The position numbers were made by a program, and so were the translations under genes. 13,599 nt of DNA from an uncultured Pseudodesulfovibrio sp. GTDB taxonomy: Bacteria; Desulfobacterota; Desulfovibrionia; Desulfovibrionales; Desulfovibrionaceae. A model generated the notes under the pieces. It searched no databases, was not told where the DNA came from, and saw only the letters and a program-made list of their open reading frames with translations. The stretch is taken from NCBI GenBank assembly GCA_947259235.1, contig CAMYLL010000036.1, positions 1 to 13,599 of the forward strand, in the 5' to 3' direction. Positions 1-7,136 of the stretch are shown piece after piece. Positions within the stretch are counted from its first letter, which is position 1; every line of letters starts with the position of its first letter.

Positions 1-35
1 GTCCTAAGCATCCATTCCAGCTTGTTTTCCCGCAT
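1..35 (-). CDS. 5' end of an unidentified gene, cut by the window edge
   Basis: An ATG at 35-33 on the minus strand is preceded by a purine-rich ribosome-binding site (GGAGGG, complement of 43-48, eight bases before the start, with a second GGAG closer in). The eleven visible codons read MRENKLEWMLR. The start lies 15 bp after the stop of the upstream permease gene on the same strand, so it is probably the next gene of the importer operon. In related operons this position often holds a purine- or nucleoside-processing enzyme, but eleven residues do not allow any assignment. Confidence 0.5.
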   Translation of the reverse strand, partial: MRENKLEWMLR

Positions 36-50
36 GGCTCCACCCTCCAG

Positions 51-1046
51 CTACAAGTGGGAACCTTCTATATTAGGCTGAATTTTTCGAATGGCAACAG
101 AATTCTGAAAATGCGCCTTTCTGAAAGGTATGAGCAGGGCCTTGGGGTACGCCGCCCGGCGGGACATGATGATCAGCGCGATGATGGAGAACACGTAGGG
201 CATCATCAGATAGAACTGATACGGGATGGCCATGCCGGACTGCTGCTGCACGCGCATCTGGATGGCGTCGAAGGCGGCGAAAAGCACGCATCCGAGCAGC
301 GCCTTGCCCGGCTTCCACGACGAGAAAACCACCAGGGCGATGCATATCCAGCCGCGTCCGTTGACCATGCCGATGTAGTAGGCGTCAAAGGCGGACATGG
401 TCAGAAACGCGCCGCCCACGGCCATGAACGCGCTGCCCACCACCACGGCTCCGGTGCGGATGGCAAAGACCGAAAGCCCCTGTGCCTCCACGGCCATGGG
501 GTTTTCGCCGGTCATGCGCACGGCCAGCCCCACCGGGGTGCGATAGAGCACGTAGCCCACCACGGCCACGGCCAGGAATGCGACCCAGGTCAGGGCGGAC
601 TGGTGGAAGAGGATCTGGCCGATGACCGGGATGTCCACAAGCATGGGCGGGTCCAGAGGCTGGAAGGGCACGATCTTGGGCGGGGTGGTGGCCCGGGGCA
701 GGAGCATGCGGAAGACGAAGGAGGAAAGGCTGGCCGCGAGCATGGTGATGCCCAGGCCGGTGACGTGCTGGGACAGGCCGAGGTGGACCGTGAACAGCGC
801 GTGGAGCAGGCCGAACAGCCCGCCGATGAAGGCGGCGAAGAGCACGCCGGTCCACAGGTCGCCGCCCATGTAGACCCAGGTCCAGCCCGCCATGCATCCG
901 GCGGCCATGATGCCCTCGATGCCGAGGTTGAGCACGCCCGCGCGCTCGCAGATAAGCTCGCCCAAGGTTCCGAAGATGAGCGGGGTGGCCATGCGGATGG
1001 TGGCCATCCAGAAACCGGCCTCAAGGAGGAAGCTGAGGATATCCAT
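51..1046 (-). CDS. ABC transporter permease, BMP/nucleoside-importer type (second permease)
   Basis: This is an inner-membrane permease of 331 residues, of the BPD_transp_2 family (YufQ/NupQ-like half of a nucleoside-type importer). After a short N-terminal helix, the family signature NLGIEG is at residues 40-45, followed by alternating hydrophobic segments (about eight) to near residue 300. The start at 1046 is supported by a GGAGGT site four bases upstream. It lies only 2 bp after the stop of the first permease gene, so the two are translationally coupled and should form the heterodimeric membrane channel served by the ATPase at 2095-3636. The last roughly 28 codons (51-137) are A+T-rich, with codons such as ATA, AGA and CGA that are rare in the rest of the gene. 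The C-terminal tail may therefore have been acquired by read-through into former non-coding sequence. The family assignment is secure; the substrate is inferred from the family only. Confidence 0.93.
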   Translation of the reverse strand: MDILSFLLEAGFWMATIRMATPLIFGTLGELICERAGVLNLGIEGIMAAGCMAGWTWVYMGGDLWTGVLFAAFIGGLFGLLHALFTVHLGLSQHVTGLGITMLAASLSSFVFRMLLPRATTPPKIVPFQPLDPPMLVDIPVIGQILFHQSALTWVAFLAVAVVGYVLYRTPVGLAVRMTGENPMAVEAQGLSVFAIRTGAVVVGSAFMAVGGAFLTMSAFDAYYIGMVNGRGWICIALVVFSSWKPGKALLGCVLFAAFDAIQMRVQQQSGMAIPYQFYLMMPYVFSIIALIIMSRRAAYPKALLIPFRKAHFQNSVAIRKIQPNIEGSHL

Positions 1047-1048
1047 GC

Positions 1049-2098
1049 CTACCTCCACCTGATCCGGTATTTTGTCAGGAACATGGCCACCAGCACGGCG
1101 AGGAGGCAGACCGAGGTGGTCACGTCCGCGATGTAGCTTGAGACGTTGATGGCCCGGCTCATGGAGTCTGCCCCGATGTAGATGACGGCCACGAACAGGG
1201 CCGAGGCGACCACGCCCAGGGGGTGCAGGGCCGCGAGCATGGCCACCACGATGCCGGAGTAGCCGAAGCCCGGCGAGAGGTCCAGGGTCAGGTAGCCCTT
1301 GACCCCGCACAGTTCGGACACGCCCGCCATGGCCGCCAGCCCGCCCGAGAGCAGCGCGGTGCGCACGGTGGCCGCGTCCACGGGCATGCCCGCAAAGGTG
1401 CTGGCCCGGGGGCTTGCGCCCACGGCGCGGATCTCGAACCCCCAGGTGGTGGCGCGCATGAACCACCACGCGCCCACGGCGCAGGCCAGGGCGATGAAAA
1501 AGCCCAGGTGCAGCCGGGTCTTTGCCAGCACCGTCGGGAGCATGGCCTGGTCGATCACGGGCGCGGCCTGGGGCCAGCCCATGGACATGGGGTCCTTCCA
1601 CGGCCCGAACACGAGCCAGTTGACGAAGAGGATGACGATGAAGTTGAGCAGCAGGGTGGTGACGACTTCGTCCACGGCCAGCCGGGTCTTGAGCAGGGTG
1701 GGCAGCAGCAGGAGCAGCCCGCCGCCGATGGCCCCGGCCAGGAACAGATAGGGGATCATCAGGTACGGGGGCATGGCAAAGGGGCCTGTGCCAAGCCACG
1801 TGGCCACCACCGCGCCGATGTAGAGCTGGCCCTCGCCGCCGATGTTCCACAGCTTGGCCCGGAAGGCCACGGCCGCGGCCAGGCCGGTGAAGATGAGCGG
1901 GGTGGCCCTGGTCAGGGTCTCGGTGACGGCGAACTTGGAGCCGAGGGCGCCCTTGAGCATGAGCGCCCAGCCGTCGAGGGGCGAGGCGTCGGCCCACAGG
2001 AGCAGGGCGGAGCAGACGAGCATGGCCGCGCCCACGGCCATGAGCGGGGCCAGGGCCTTCATGGTCAGGGAGACGCTTTCGCGCGCTTCGAGCCTCAT
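1049..2098 (-). CDS. ABC transporter permease, BMP/nucleoside-importer type (first permease)
   Basis: This is an inner-membrane permease of 349 residues (BPD_transp_2 family, YufP/NupP-like). A cytoplasmic N-terminus is followed by a hydrophobic segment at about residues 14-35. The region before and through the family signature (ATPLIFTGLA then NIGGEGQ at residues 85-91) is very typical of these permeases, and further transmembrane segments continue to the C-terminus. The ATG at 2098 overlaps the stop of the ATPase gene as ATGA, a strong sign of translational coupling, and the gene ends 2 bp before the next permease. Together with that permease, the ATPase and the periplasmic protein it completes a nucleoside-class importer. 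Purine nucleosides are the best-known ligands of such systems, but nothing here fixes the ligand. Confidence 0.93.
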   Translation of the reverse strand: MRLEARESVSLTMKALAPLMAVGAAMLVCSALLLWADASPLDGWALMLKGALGSKFAVTETLTRATPLIFTGLAAAVAFRAKLWNIGGEGQLYIGAVVATWLGTGPFAMPPYLMIPYLFLAGAIGGGLLLLLPTLLKTRLAVDEVVTTLLLNFIVILFVNWLVFGPWKDPMSMGWPQAAPVIDQAMLPTVLAKTRLHLGFFIALACAVGAWWFMRATTWGFEIRAVGASPRASTFAGMPVDAATVRTALLSGGLAAMAGVSELCGVKGYLTLDLSPGFGYSGIVVAMLAALHPLGVVASALFVAVIYIGADSMSRAINVSSYIADVTTSVCLLAVLVAMFLTKYRIRWR

Positions 2099-3636
2099 TG
2101 GCGCACCTCGCCTGCGGCGGATGCCGGAGCGGTATGAGTGCCTGACATGAGCAGGCCCAGCTCGGCGCGGTCCACCTCGGCGGTGGGCACGGGGCCGGAC
2201 AGGCTGCCCTGGTACATGACCTGGATGCGGTCCGCCACCTGGAAGAGTTCGTCCAGGTCCTCGGAGATGAGCACCACGCCCGCGCCGCGCTCGGTGGCGT
2301 CGAGGAGCTGCTGGTGGACATAGGCCGTGGCCCCGATGTCGAGCCCCCAGGTGGGCTGGTTGACCATGATGACGGAGGGCGCGCAGGAGAGCACGCGGGC
2401 CAGGATGAGCTTTTGCATGTTGCCGCCCGAGAGCTTGCGGACCGGGGTCTCTATGCCGGGACAGCGGACGTCGAAGGCCTCGACGAGCTGCCGGGCGCGG
2501 GAGGCCAGGGCCTTGAAATTCATGACGCCGCGCCGGGCGAATCCGGGCAGGCGGTAGACCTCCGTGGCCAGGTTCTCAAGCACGGTCATGTCCGCCACCA
2601 GCCCTGTGCCGGTGCGGTCGTCGGGCACGCGGCCGACGCCCCGGGCGATCATGGCCGCCGGGGTGGGCGAGTGGACCGGGCTGCCGTGGATGACGATTTG
2701 CCCGTCGTCGGGCGCGATGAGGCCGGAGAGCAGGTCCGCCAGCTGGGCCTGGCCGTTGCCCGAGACGCCTGCGATGCCGAGGATCTCGTGGCTGTTGAGG
2801 CTGAGGTTGAGCCCGTCGAGCAGGGGCTTGCCCCGCCTGTCGCGCACGGAGACCGAGTCGAGATAGAGGATTTCCTTGCCCTTCTTCGGCTCCGGGCGGC
2901 GCGCCGTGGGTATCTCGCTGCCCACCATGGCGCGGGCCAGCTCGCCTGCGGAGGTGGCCGACGTGTCCGCCTCGAAGACGACCCGGCCGTGGCGCAGCAC
3001 GGCGCATCGGTCGGACGCGGCCATGACCTCGCGCAGCTTGTGGGTGATGAAGATGACCGAGAGCCCGTCGTCCACCAGCTGGCGCAGGGTGGCGAAGAGG
3101 TGCTCCGCCTCCTGGGGCGTGAGCACGGCGGTGGGTTCGTCGAGGATGAGGATGCGCGCGTCGCGGTAGAGCACCTTGAGTATCTCCACGCGCTGGCGCT
3201 CGCCCACGGACAGGCTCCTGACCGTGGCCGCCGGGTTCACGTGCAGGCCGAACCGGCCCATGAGGGACGTCAGCCGGGCCGTGACGGCGCGTGTGTCGTG
3301 GGCCGGGGCCAGGAGCGACTCGGTACCGAGCATGACGTTTTCGAGCACGGTCATGTTCGCGGCCAGGGTGAAGTGCTGATGGACCATGCCCACCCCGGCG
3401 GCCAGGGCGGCGCGCGGCGACCCCTCGGGCAGGGGCGAGCCGAAGACCTCCACCGACCCGCTGTCGGCCACGTAATGGCCGAAGAGGATGGACATGAGCG
3501 TGGTCTTGCCCGCGCCGTTCTCGCCCAGCAGGGCGAGCATCTCGCCGCGGCGCAGTTCGAGGGTCACGTCTTCGTTGGCCGTCACGGACCCGAAGGTCTT
3601 GGTGATGCCCGAGAGCTTGAGCACTGGTTCGGTCAT
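2095..3636 (-). CDS. ABC transporter ATPase with two nucleotide-binding domains, nucleoside-importer type
   Basis: This is a cytoplasmic ATPase of 513 residues that powers the importer. The first domain has Walker A GENGAGKTT at 38-46, Q-loop Q87, signature LSVGE at 142-146, Walker B ILILDEP at 162-168 and H-loop H199. The second domain (from about residue 256) is degenerate in the way usual for RbsA/YufO-like double ATPases: its Walker A reads GVSGNGQ (290-296, no lysine), its signature LSGGN (402-406) is kept, and its Walker B reads VIMVNQP (422-428), with N-Q in place of D-E. The second site therefore probably binds ATP without efficient hydrolysis. The start MTEPVLKLSG fits the family, but its ribosome-binding site is weak (a GGGA-like stretch). 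It begins just after the T-run of the hairpin at 3651-3689, so its expression depends on read-through. Its stop overlaps the next start (ATGA). Confidence 0.95.
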   Translation of the reverse strand: MTEPVLKLSGITKTFGSVTANEDVTLELRRGEMLALLGENGAGKTTLMSILFGHYVADSGSVEVFGSPLPEGSPRAALAAGVGMVHQHFTLAANMTVLENVMLGTESLLAPAHDTRAVTARLTSLMGRFGLHVNPAATVRSLSVGERQRVEILKVLYRDARILILDEPTAVLTPQEAEHLFATLRQLVDDGLSVIFITHKLREVMAASDRCAVLRHGRVVFEADTSATSAGELARAMVGSEIPTARRPEPKKGKEILYLDSVSVRDRRGKPLLDGLNLSLNSHEILGIAGVSGNGQAQLADLLSGLIAPDDGQIVIHGSPVHSPTPAAMIARGVGRVPDDRTGTGLVADMTVLENLATEVYRLPGFARRGVMNFKALASRARQLVEAFDVRCPGIETPVRKLSGGNMQKLILARVLSCAPSVIMVNQPTWGLDIGATAYVHQQLLDATERGAGVVLISEDLDELFQVADRIQVMYQGSLSGPVPTAEVDRAELGLLMSGTHTAPASAAGEVRQ

Positions 3637-3650
3637 GGCGTCCCGGTTGC

Positions 3651-3689
3651 AAAAAATGAACGGACCGCCCCGCCGGGCGGAGCGGTCCG
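3651..3689 (-). terminator. Intra-operon terminator/attenuator between binding protein and ATPase genes
   Basis: Between the two genes, CGGACCGC at 3661-3668 pairs with GCGGTCCG at 3682-3689. After one C/A mismatch the stem continues with four more pairs (3670-3673 with 3677-3680) around a three-base loop. In the direction of transcription (minus) the stem is followed by TTCA and then six T. This is the layout of a Rho-independent terminator. Because ATPase and permease genes follow on the same strand with no clear new promoter, partial termination is likely, giving excess binding protein over transporter. Confidence 0.75.
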
Positions 3690-3701
3690 GCGACGGTGTC
3701 T

Positions 3702-4694
3702 CTAGAAGGTGGACTTGGGCTCGGAGTCGTCGATCTGCACGGTGAAGTCGCCCGCCTTGATGGCGGCGGCCGTGCCCTGGACCTTGACCTTGACGTCCTC
3801 GGGAATCCGGGATTCGAACTCGTAGAAGGGGGCCAGGGACGCGCCGCCCTTGCCCATCATGGTCCACTCGCGGTAGTCCTCGGCCTTGAACTCGCCCTTC
3901 TTGACCAGCTCGATGGCGTGGTTCACTGCGGGCTCCATGTTCCACAGGGCGGAGGTGACGACAACGTCCGTGCCGTTTTCCTCCTTGTTCATGTCGTTGA
4001 CGTTGCCAAAGGCGATGAGCCCCTTCTCGCGGGCCGCGTCGACAACGCCCGCGCGCTCGGCATAGAGCACGTCCACGCCGGACTCGGCCTGGGCGTAGGC
4101 GAATTCCTTGGCCTTGGGCGGATCGTACCAGGATCCGATGAAGGAGACCTTGAACTCCACGGCCGGGTTCACGGCCTGTGCTCCGGCCATGAAGGCGTGG
4201 AAGAGGCGGTTGACTTCGCCGATGGGATAGCCGCCGACCATGCCGATCTTGTTGGTCTTGGTCATCTTTCCGGCGATCATGCCCATGAGGTAGCACGGCT
4301 CGTGGATGTAGTTGTCGAAGACGGCGAGGTTGTCGCCGCGCGGGCCGAAGGAGTCGCCCATGAGATAGGCGACCTTGGGATAGTCTGCGGCGACCTTGGT
4401 CACGTCGCGGGAGATGCCGAAGGCCTCGCCCACGATGAGGTCGACGCCCTTCTCGGAATATTCGCGCATGACGCGGATGTAGTCGGTATTGGAAACTTTT
4501 TCGGAATAGACGTAGTCGATCTCGCCTGCGTCGGCGGCCTTTTGCAGGGCCTTGTGCAGGCAGGCGTCCCATTTCTGCTGGATGGGCTGGGTGTAGATGC
4601 CGGCCACCGTGATCTTGCCGGCGGCCTGTGCCGTTCCGGCCATGGTCGCCAGCGCCAGACACAGCGCAAGAACGATTTTCATGAAACGTTTCAT
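3702..4694 (-). CDS. Periplasmic BMP-family substrate-binding protein of the ABC importer
   Basis: This is a soluble binding protein of 330 residues (BMP/PnrA-like, PF02608 type) that delivers ligand to the importer. Residues 1-24 form a signal peptide: MKRFMK, a hydrophobic core, then AQA before A25. The Cys at position 12 is preceded by LAL and is not a lipobox, so the protein should be free in the periplasm. Family-typical stretches include GEAFG at 89-93, GGYPIGEVNR at 154-163, a WYDPPKAKE segment at 189-197 and DVLYAERAG at 208-216. The start is fixed by the signal peptide and by AGGAGAGGA 7-15 bases upstream; an in-frame extension further upstream is non-coding leader. The gene is first in the operon and is followed by an attenuating hairpin. 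Related proteins bind purine nucleosides, but the ligand here is not determined. Confidence 0.93.
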   Translation of the reverse strand: MKRFMKIVLALCLALATMAGTAQAAGKITVAGIYTQPIQQKWDACLHKALQKAADAGEIDYVYSEKVSNTDYIRVMREYSEKGVDLIVGEAFGISRDVTKVAADYPKVAYLMGDSFGPRGDNLAVFDNYIHEPCYLMGMIAGKMTKTNKIGMVGGYPIGEVNRLFHAFMAGAQAVNPAVEFKVSFIGSWYDPPKAKEFAYAQAESGVDVLYAERAGVVDAAREKGLIAFGNVNDMNKEENGTDVVVTSALWNMEPAVNHAIELVKKGEFKAEDYREWTMMGKGGASLAPFYEFESRIPEDVKVKVQGTAAAIKAGDFTVQIDDSEPKSTF

Positions 4695-4808
4695 ACGGAA
4701 TCCTCTCCTCTTTGTGGGTATGGTGTCGTACCGCAGTGATGACGATGGATGCGCGGTGCCATTTGACTGCAACGCTAATGCCAGAAATGCGGCCCGGAGT
4801 AAATGGGG

Positions 4809-4867
4809 CGGCAACCCGCGCCGTTGGCTGACCGGCGGCTTCGTCCTTCGGGGTTGCCGACGAAAGC
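4809..4867 (-). ncRNA. Structured 5' leader of the importer operon, candidate cis-regulatory RNA
   Basis: Within the leader of the binding-protein gene, CGGCAACCC (complement of 4851-4859) and GGGTTGCCG (complement of 4809-4817) form a perfect 9-bp stem. It encloses a second hairpin, CGCCG/CGGCG (4833-4837 with 4819-4823), and an unpaired stretch CGAAGGACGAAGC. An alternative stem is possible: GACGAAGC (complement of 4838-4845) with GCTTTCGTC (complement of 4859-4867, one bulged T). That stem would place the left arm of the 9-bp stem in its loop. Nested and competing helices about 115 bases before the start codon look like a riboswitch or protein-binding leader. I could not match it to a known class. 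Confidence 0.4.
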
Positions 4868-4893
4868 GAAAGGCGTTCCGTGACAATTCTGCA

Positions 4894-4899
4894 ATTATC
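4894..4899 (-). promoter_or_regulatory. Possible -10 element of the importer operon
   Basis: GATAAT on the minus strand (complement of 4894-4899) is a good -10 match in a locally A+T-rich stretch. It would start transcription near 4887, about 20 bases before the structured leader, giving an untranslated leader of about 190 bases. No convincing -35 hexamer lies at 16-18 bp; TTGTCA is present but 22 bp away. Confidence 0.3.
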
Positions 4900-5128
4900 C
4901 GTGGTTGGAAAATGAAGATATTGACAAAGTTGTTCAGGGAGTGGGGGGGAAGTGCGCCCGGTCCGGCGCGGCCCGTGAGGCGCGGGGGATAGCCCTTGGC
5001 AGGGGATTGTGCTAGCATGACTCTGGTTGCATATGGTGAGATATCTTATGCGGTTGCCTGCATGCGTCCGAGCGGCCTGCACCCCTCAACCTCTTTTTTC
5101 GGCGTCCCCGTACGCCCCGCGAGTATTG

Positions 5129-6019
5129 ATGAACAAGAACCTGCTGCGCGCGCTGGCCGTTTCCGCCCTGAGCTACACTCCGCTGTATTCCCGGCTGGCC
5201 TACGGCCGGGCCGTGATCGGGAACCAGGAGGAGTATTACCTTGATATATGGCTCTCCAACGCGGCGCATTACCGGGAGCAGTGCGGCGGGGAGCCTTCGC
5301 GGGTGGTGGAGCTGGGTCCGGGGAGCACCCTGGGGGCCGGGCTGTGGGCGCTGCTGCTGGGGGCCGGACGGTATACCGCCATTGATTCCGTGCAGCTCAC
5401 GGACCTGGGGCGCAACGTCGACTTTCTGGAGACTGCGGTGCGCAGGACCGGGCAGGGGGATTTCGACGCGAATTTCCAGCGCTACGGGCTTGATCCGGCC
5501 GAGGCCGTGGCCGCCGTTGTCCGGCGGGCGGAGCGGGTCGGGGACGAGCTGAACCGCCTGTTCGAGGGCAGGAGCCAGATGATGGCGTACCTGACGCCGG
5601 AGAGCGTCCGGCCGGGCGACGCCCCGGGGAACGACCTGGTGTTCTCCCACGCCGTGTTGGAACACGTGGACGATATCGATGCGGTGAACGAAAGCGTTTA
5701 CAATCTGCTGCGCGACGGCGGGTGCGGCATCCACGTCATAGACCTTTCCAGCCACATGACCCACACGCTGTGGAACGGGCACTGGACCTATTCCGCGTGG
5801 CTTTGGCGCGTGCTTCGCGGCGCGCGGTCCTATCTGATCAACCGGAAGGGCGCCACGGAGTATGAGCAGTCGCTGCTGCGTGCGGGGTTCTCCATCAAGC
5901 GTTTCGAACGCAAGCGCAGCGACACTGTCTTGTCCAGGGATTCCCTGGCCAGGGAGTTCGCCCACCTCCCCGACGACGACCTGACCACCTCGGGCCTGCT
6001 CGTCATCGCCTGCAAATGA
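5129..6019 (+). CDS. Class I SAM-dependent methyltransferase, substrate unknown
   Basis: This protein of about 296 residues has a Rossmann-type methyltransferase core. Motif I is VVELGPGS at residues 59-66, the acidic residue expected to bind the SAM ribose is D86 (in TAID), and a motif resembling DLVFSHAVLEHVDD follows at about 172-185. The N-terminal part before motif I is longer than the core needs and resembles methyltransferases acting on surface glycans or small molecules, but no substrate is indicated. The start is uncertain. I chose ATG 5129 because codons upstream lose the strong G/C third-position bias; however, ATG 5048 has a GGTGAG seven bases before it and TTG 5027 is also in frame. 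The gene stands alone, divergent from the importer operon and convergent with rlmN, so context gives no clue to its role. Confidence 0.85.
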   Translation: MNKNLLRALAVSALSYTPLYSRLAYGRAVIGNQEEYYLDIWLSNAAHYREQCGGEPSRVVELGPGSTLGAGLWALLLGAGRYTAIDSVQLTDLGRNVDFLETAVRRTGQGDFDANFQRYGLDPAEAVAAVVRRAERVGDELNRLFEGRSQMMAYLTPESVRPGDAPGNDLVFSHAVLEHVDDIDAVNESVYNLLRDGGCGIHVIDLSSHMTHTLWNGHWTYSAWLWRVLRGARSYLINRKGATEYEQSLLRAGFSIKRFERKRSDTVLSRDSLAREFAHLPDDDLTTSGLLVIACK

Positions 6020-6067
6020 TCACGCCGTAAGGCCGTTCCGCAAGCCGTTTCCGTCGGCAGGCCGCCG

Positions 6068-7132
6068 TCAGGCGGTCTCTCCTGCCTTGAGCTGTCCGCA
6101 GGCGGCCTTGATGTCCGCGCCCATGGAGCGGCGGATGAAGGCCGTCAGGCCGTGGTCCCACAGCCGTTTTTCAAAGGCCTCGACGCGGTCGCGCTCCGGG
6201 GCCTCGTAGGGCATGCCCTCGATGGCGTTGTAGGCGATGAGGTTGATCTTCCCTTTCTTGCGGTCGATGAGCCGGGCCAGTTGGTCGGCGTGCTCCATGG
6301 AGTCGTTGACGTCCTTGAGCAGCAGGTATTCGAAGGTGATGCGCTCGCGCGGGCGCATGGGATAGGCGCGCAGCGCGGCCATGAGGTCGTCCAGGTGGAC
6401 CCGGGCGGCCTTGGGCATGATCCGGGCGCGCAGCTCCTGGGTGGGGGCGTGCAGGGAGATGGCGGGCAGGGCCACCTCACGCTCGCCGAGGATCTTCAGC
6501 TGCTCGGGGAAGCCCACGGTGGAGACCATGGAGCGCCGCCAGGACAGGGAAAGGCCGCGTTCGCAGGGCAGGTCGGCCAGCACCTTGAGCAGGGTGTCGA
6601 GGTTGAGCAGCGGCTCGCCCATGCCCATGAAGACCAGATTCTTGAGGGGGTTCATGTTCCTGTCCTCAAGGTATTGGCGGCCCACCAGCACCTGGCCCAG
6701 GATTTCCCCATAGGTCATGTTCCGCTCGAAGCCGAGCTTGCCGGTGCTGCAGAAGGTGCAGCCCATGGCACAGCCCACCTGAGTGGACAGGCACTGGGAG
6801 TAGCGGTCCTGCATGGGGATGAGCACCGTCTCCACCAGCTTGCCGTCACCCAGGCGGAGCAGGAACTTGATGGTCCCGTCCTCGCTCTGCTGGACCCTGG
6901 CTATCTCCGGCCAGGCGATGGTGGCCATCCCGGCCAGCTTCTCGCGCAGGGGCTTGGACAGGTTGGTCATGGCCTCGACGCTGCGCACGCGCTTCTGCCA
7001 CAGCCACTGCCATATCTGCTCCGTGCGGAAGCGCGGTTCCTTGAGCTCGTCGGCCACAAAGGCTTCGAGGTCGTTTTTTGTCAGTTCGATAAGATTGTGC
7101 ATTGCGAGGCTGACATTAATGCAACCCCGCAT
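6068..7132 (-). CDS. rlmN: RlmN, 23S rRNA A2503 / tRNA A37 C2-methyltransferase (radical SAM)
   Basis: This 354-residue radical-SAM enzyme adds a methyl group to C2 of adenosine 2503 in 23S rRNA and of adenosine 37 in some tRNAs. The cluster-binding motif is C121-x3-C125-x2-C128 (GCAMGCTFCST). The glycine-rich SAM segment GMGEPLLN follows. The two catalytic cysteines of the family appear as C114 (upstream of the cluster motif) and C345 (in AACGQL near the C-terminus), and VETV around E101 corresponds to the conserved glutamate. Length is normal for the family. The ATG at 7132 is supported by a GGAG nine bases upstream and by the 4-bp gap to the dehydrogenase stop, implying coupled translation. 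The ATG at 7102 (MHNLIEL) matches the usual N-terminus better but lacks a binding site. Confidence 0.95.
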   Translation of the reverse strand: MRGCINVSLAMHNLIELTKNDLEAFVADELKEPRFRTEQIWQWLWQKRVRSVEAMTNLSKPLREKLAGMATIAWPEIARVQQSEDGTIKFLLRLGDGKLVETVLIPMQDRYSQCLSTQVGCAMGCTFCSTGKLGFERNMTYGEILGQVLVGRQYLEDRNMNPLKNLVFMGMGEPLLNLDTLLKVLADLPCERGLSLSWRRSMVSTVGFPEQLKILGEREVALPAISLHAPTQELRARIMPKAARVHLDDLMAALRAYPMRPRERITFEYLLLKDVNDSMEHADQLARLIDRKKGKINLIAYNAIEGMPYEAPERDRVEAFEKRLWDHGLTAFIRRSMGADIKAACGQLKAGETA

Positions 7133-7136
7133 TCTG

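Larger units (their letters stand above)
4695..5128. other. Divergent intergenic region between importer operon and methyltransferase
   Basis: This 434-bp stretch has no gene I can support. It holds the leader and possible -10 of the importer operon on the minus side. For the plus-strand methyltransferase I see only weak signals: TGCTAGCAT at 5010-5018 resembles an extended -10 without a matching -35. A TTGACA at 4921-4926 on the plus strand has no -10 at the right distance. In-frame ATG codons at 5033 and 5048 could extend the methyltransferase upstream, but third-position G+C is lower there than after 5129. Confidence 0.5.

Noticed and set aside
51..2321. One very long minus-strand open frame spanning both permeases
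   Set aside because: Its first half is out of frame with the first permease and encodes an Arg/His/Pro-rich shadow; only the part from ATG 1046 with a GGAGGT site is a real permease.
57..3705. Long plus-strand open frames opposite the transporter genes
   Set aside because: They are rich in Gly, His, Glu and Ala with no recognisable domain, and arise because G/C third positions on the coding strand suppress stops on the other.
4620..4694. Lipoprotein signal in the BMP-family binding protein
   Set aside because: The only early Cys (residue 12) follows LAL within the hydrophobic core and does not fit a lipobox; AQA before A25 fits ordinary signal peptidase.
4809..4867. c-di-GMP-I (GEMM) riboswitch in the importer leader
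   Set aside because: GGACGAAGCCGCCGG and GGGTTGCCG are reminiscent of the class, but the conserved GCAAAGCC core and tetraloop stem are not present, so only an unclassified structured leader is reported.
4921..4949. Plus-strand TTGACA as a methyltransferase promoter
   Set aside because: The sequence 15-19 bp downstream is G-rich with no -10-like hexamer.
6020..6076. Terminator between the convergent methyltransferase and rlmN genes
   Set aside because: A 5-bp CCGCC/GGCGG stem at 6062-6075 overlaps the rlmN stop and has no T-run on either side; too weak to annotate.
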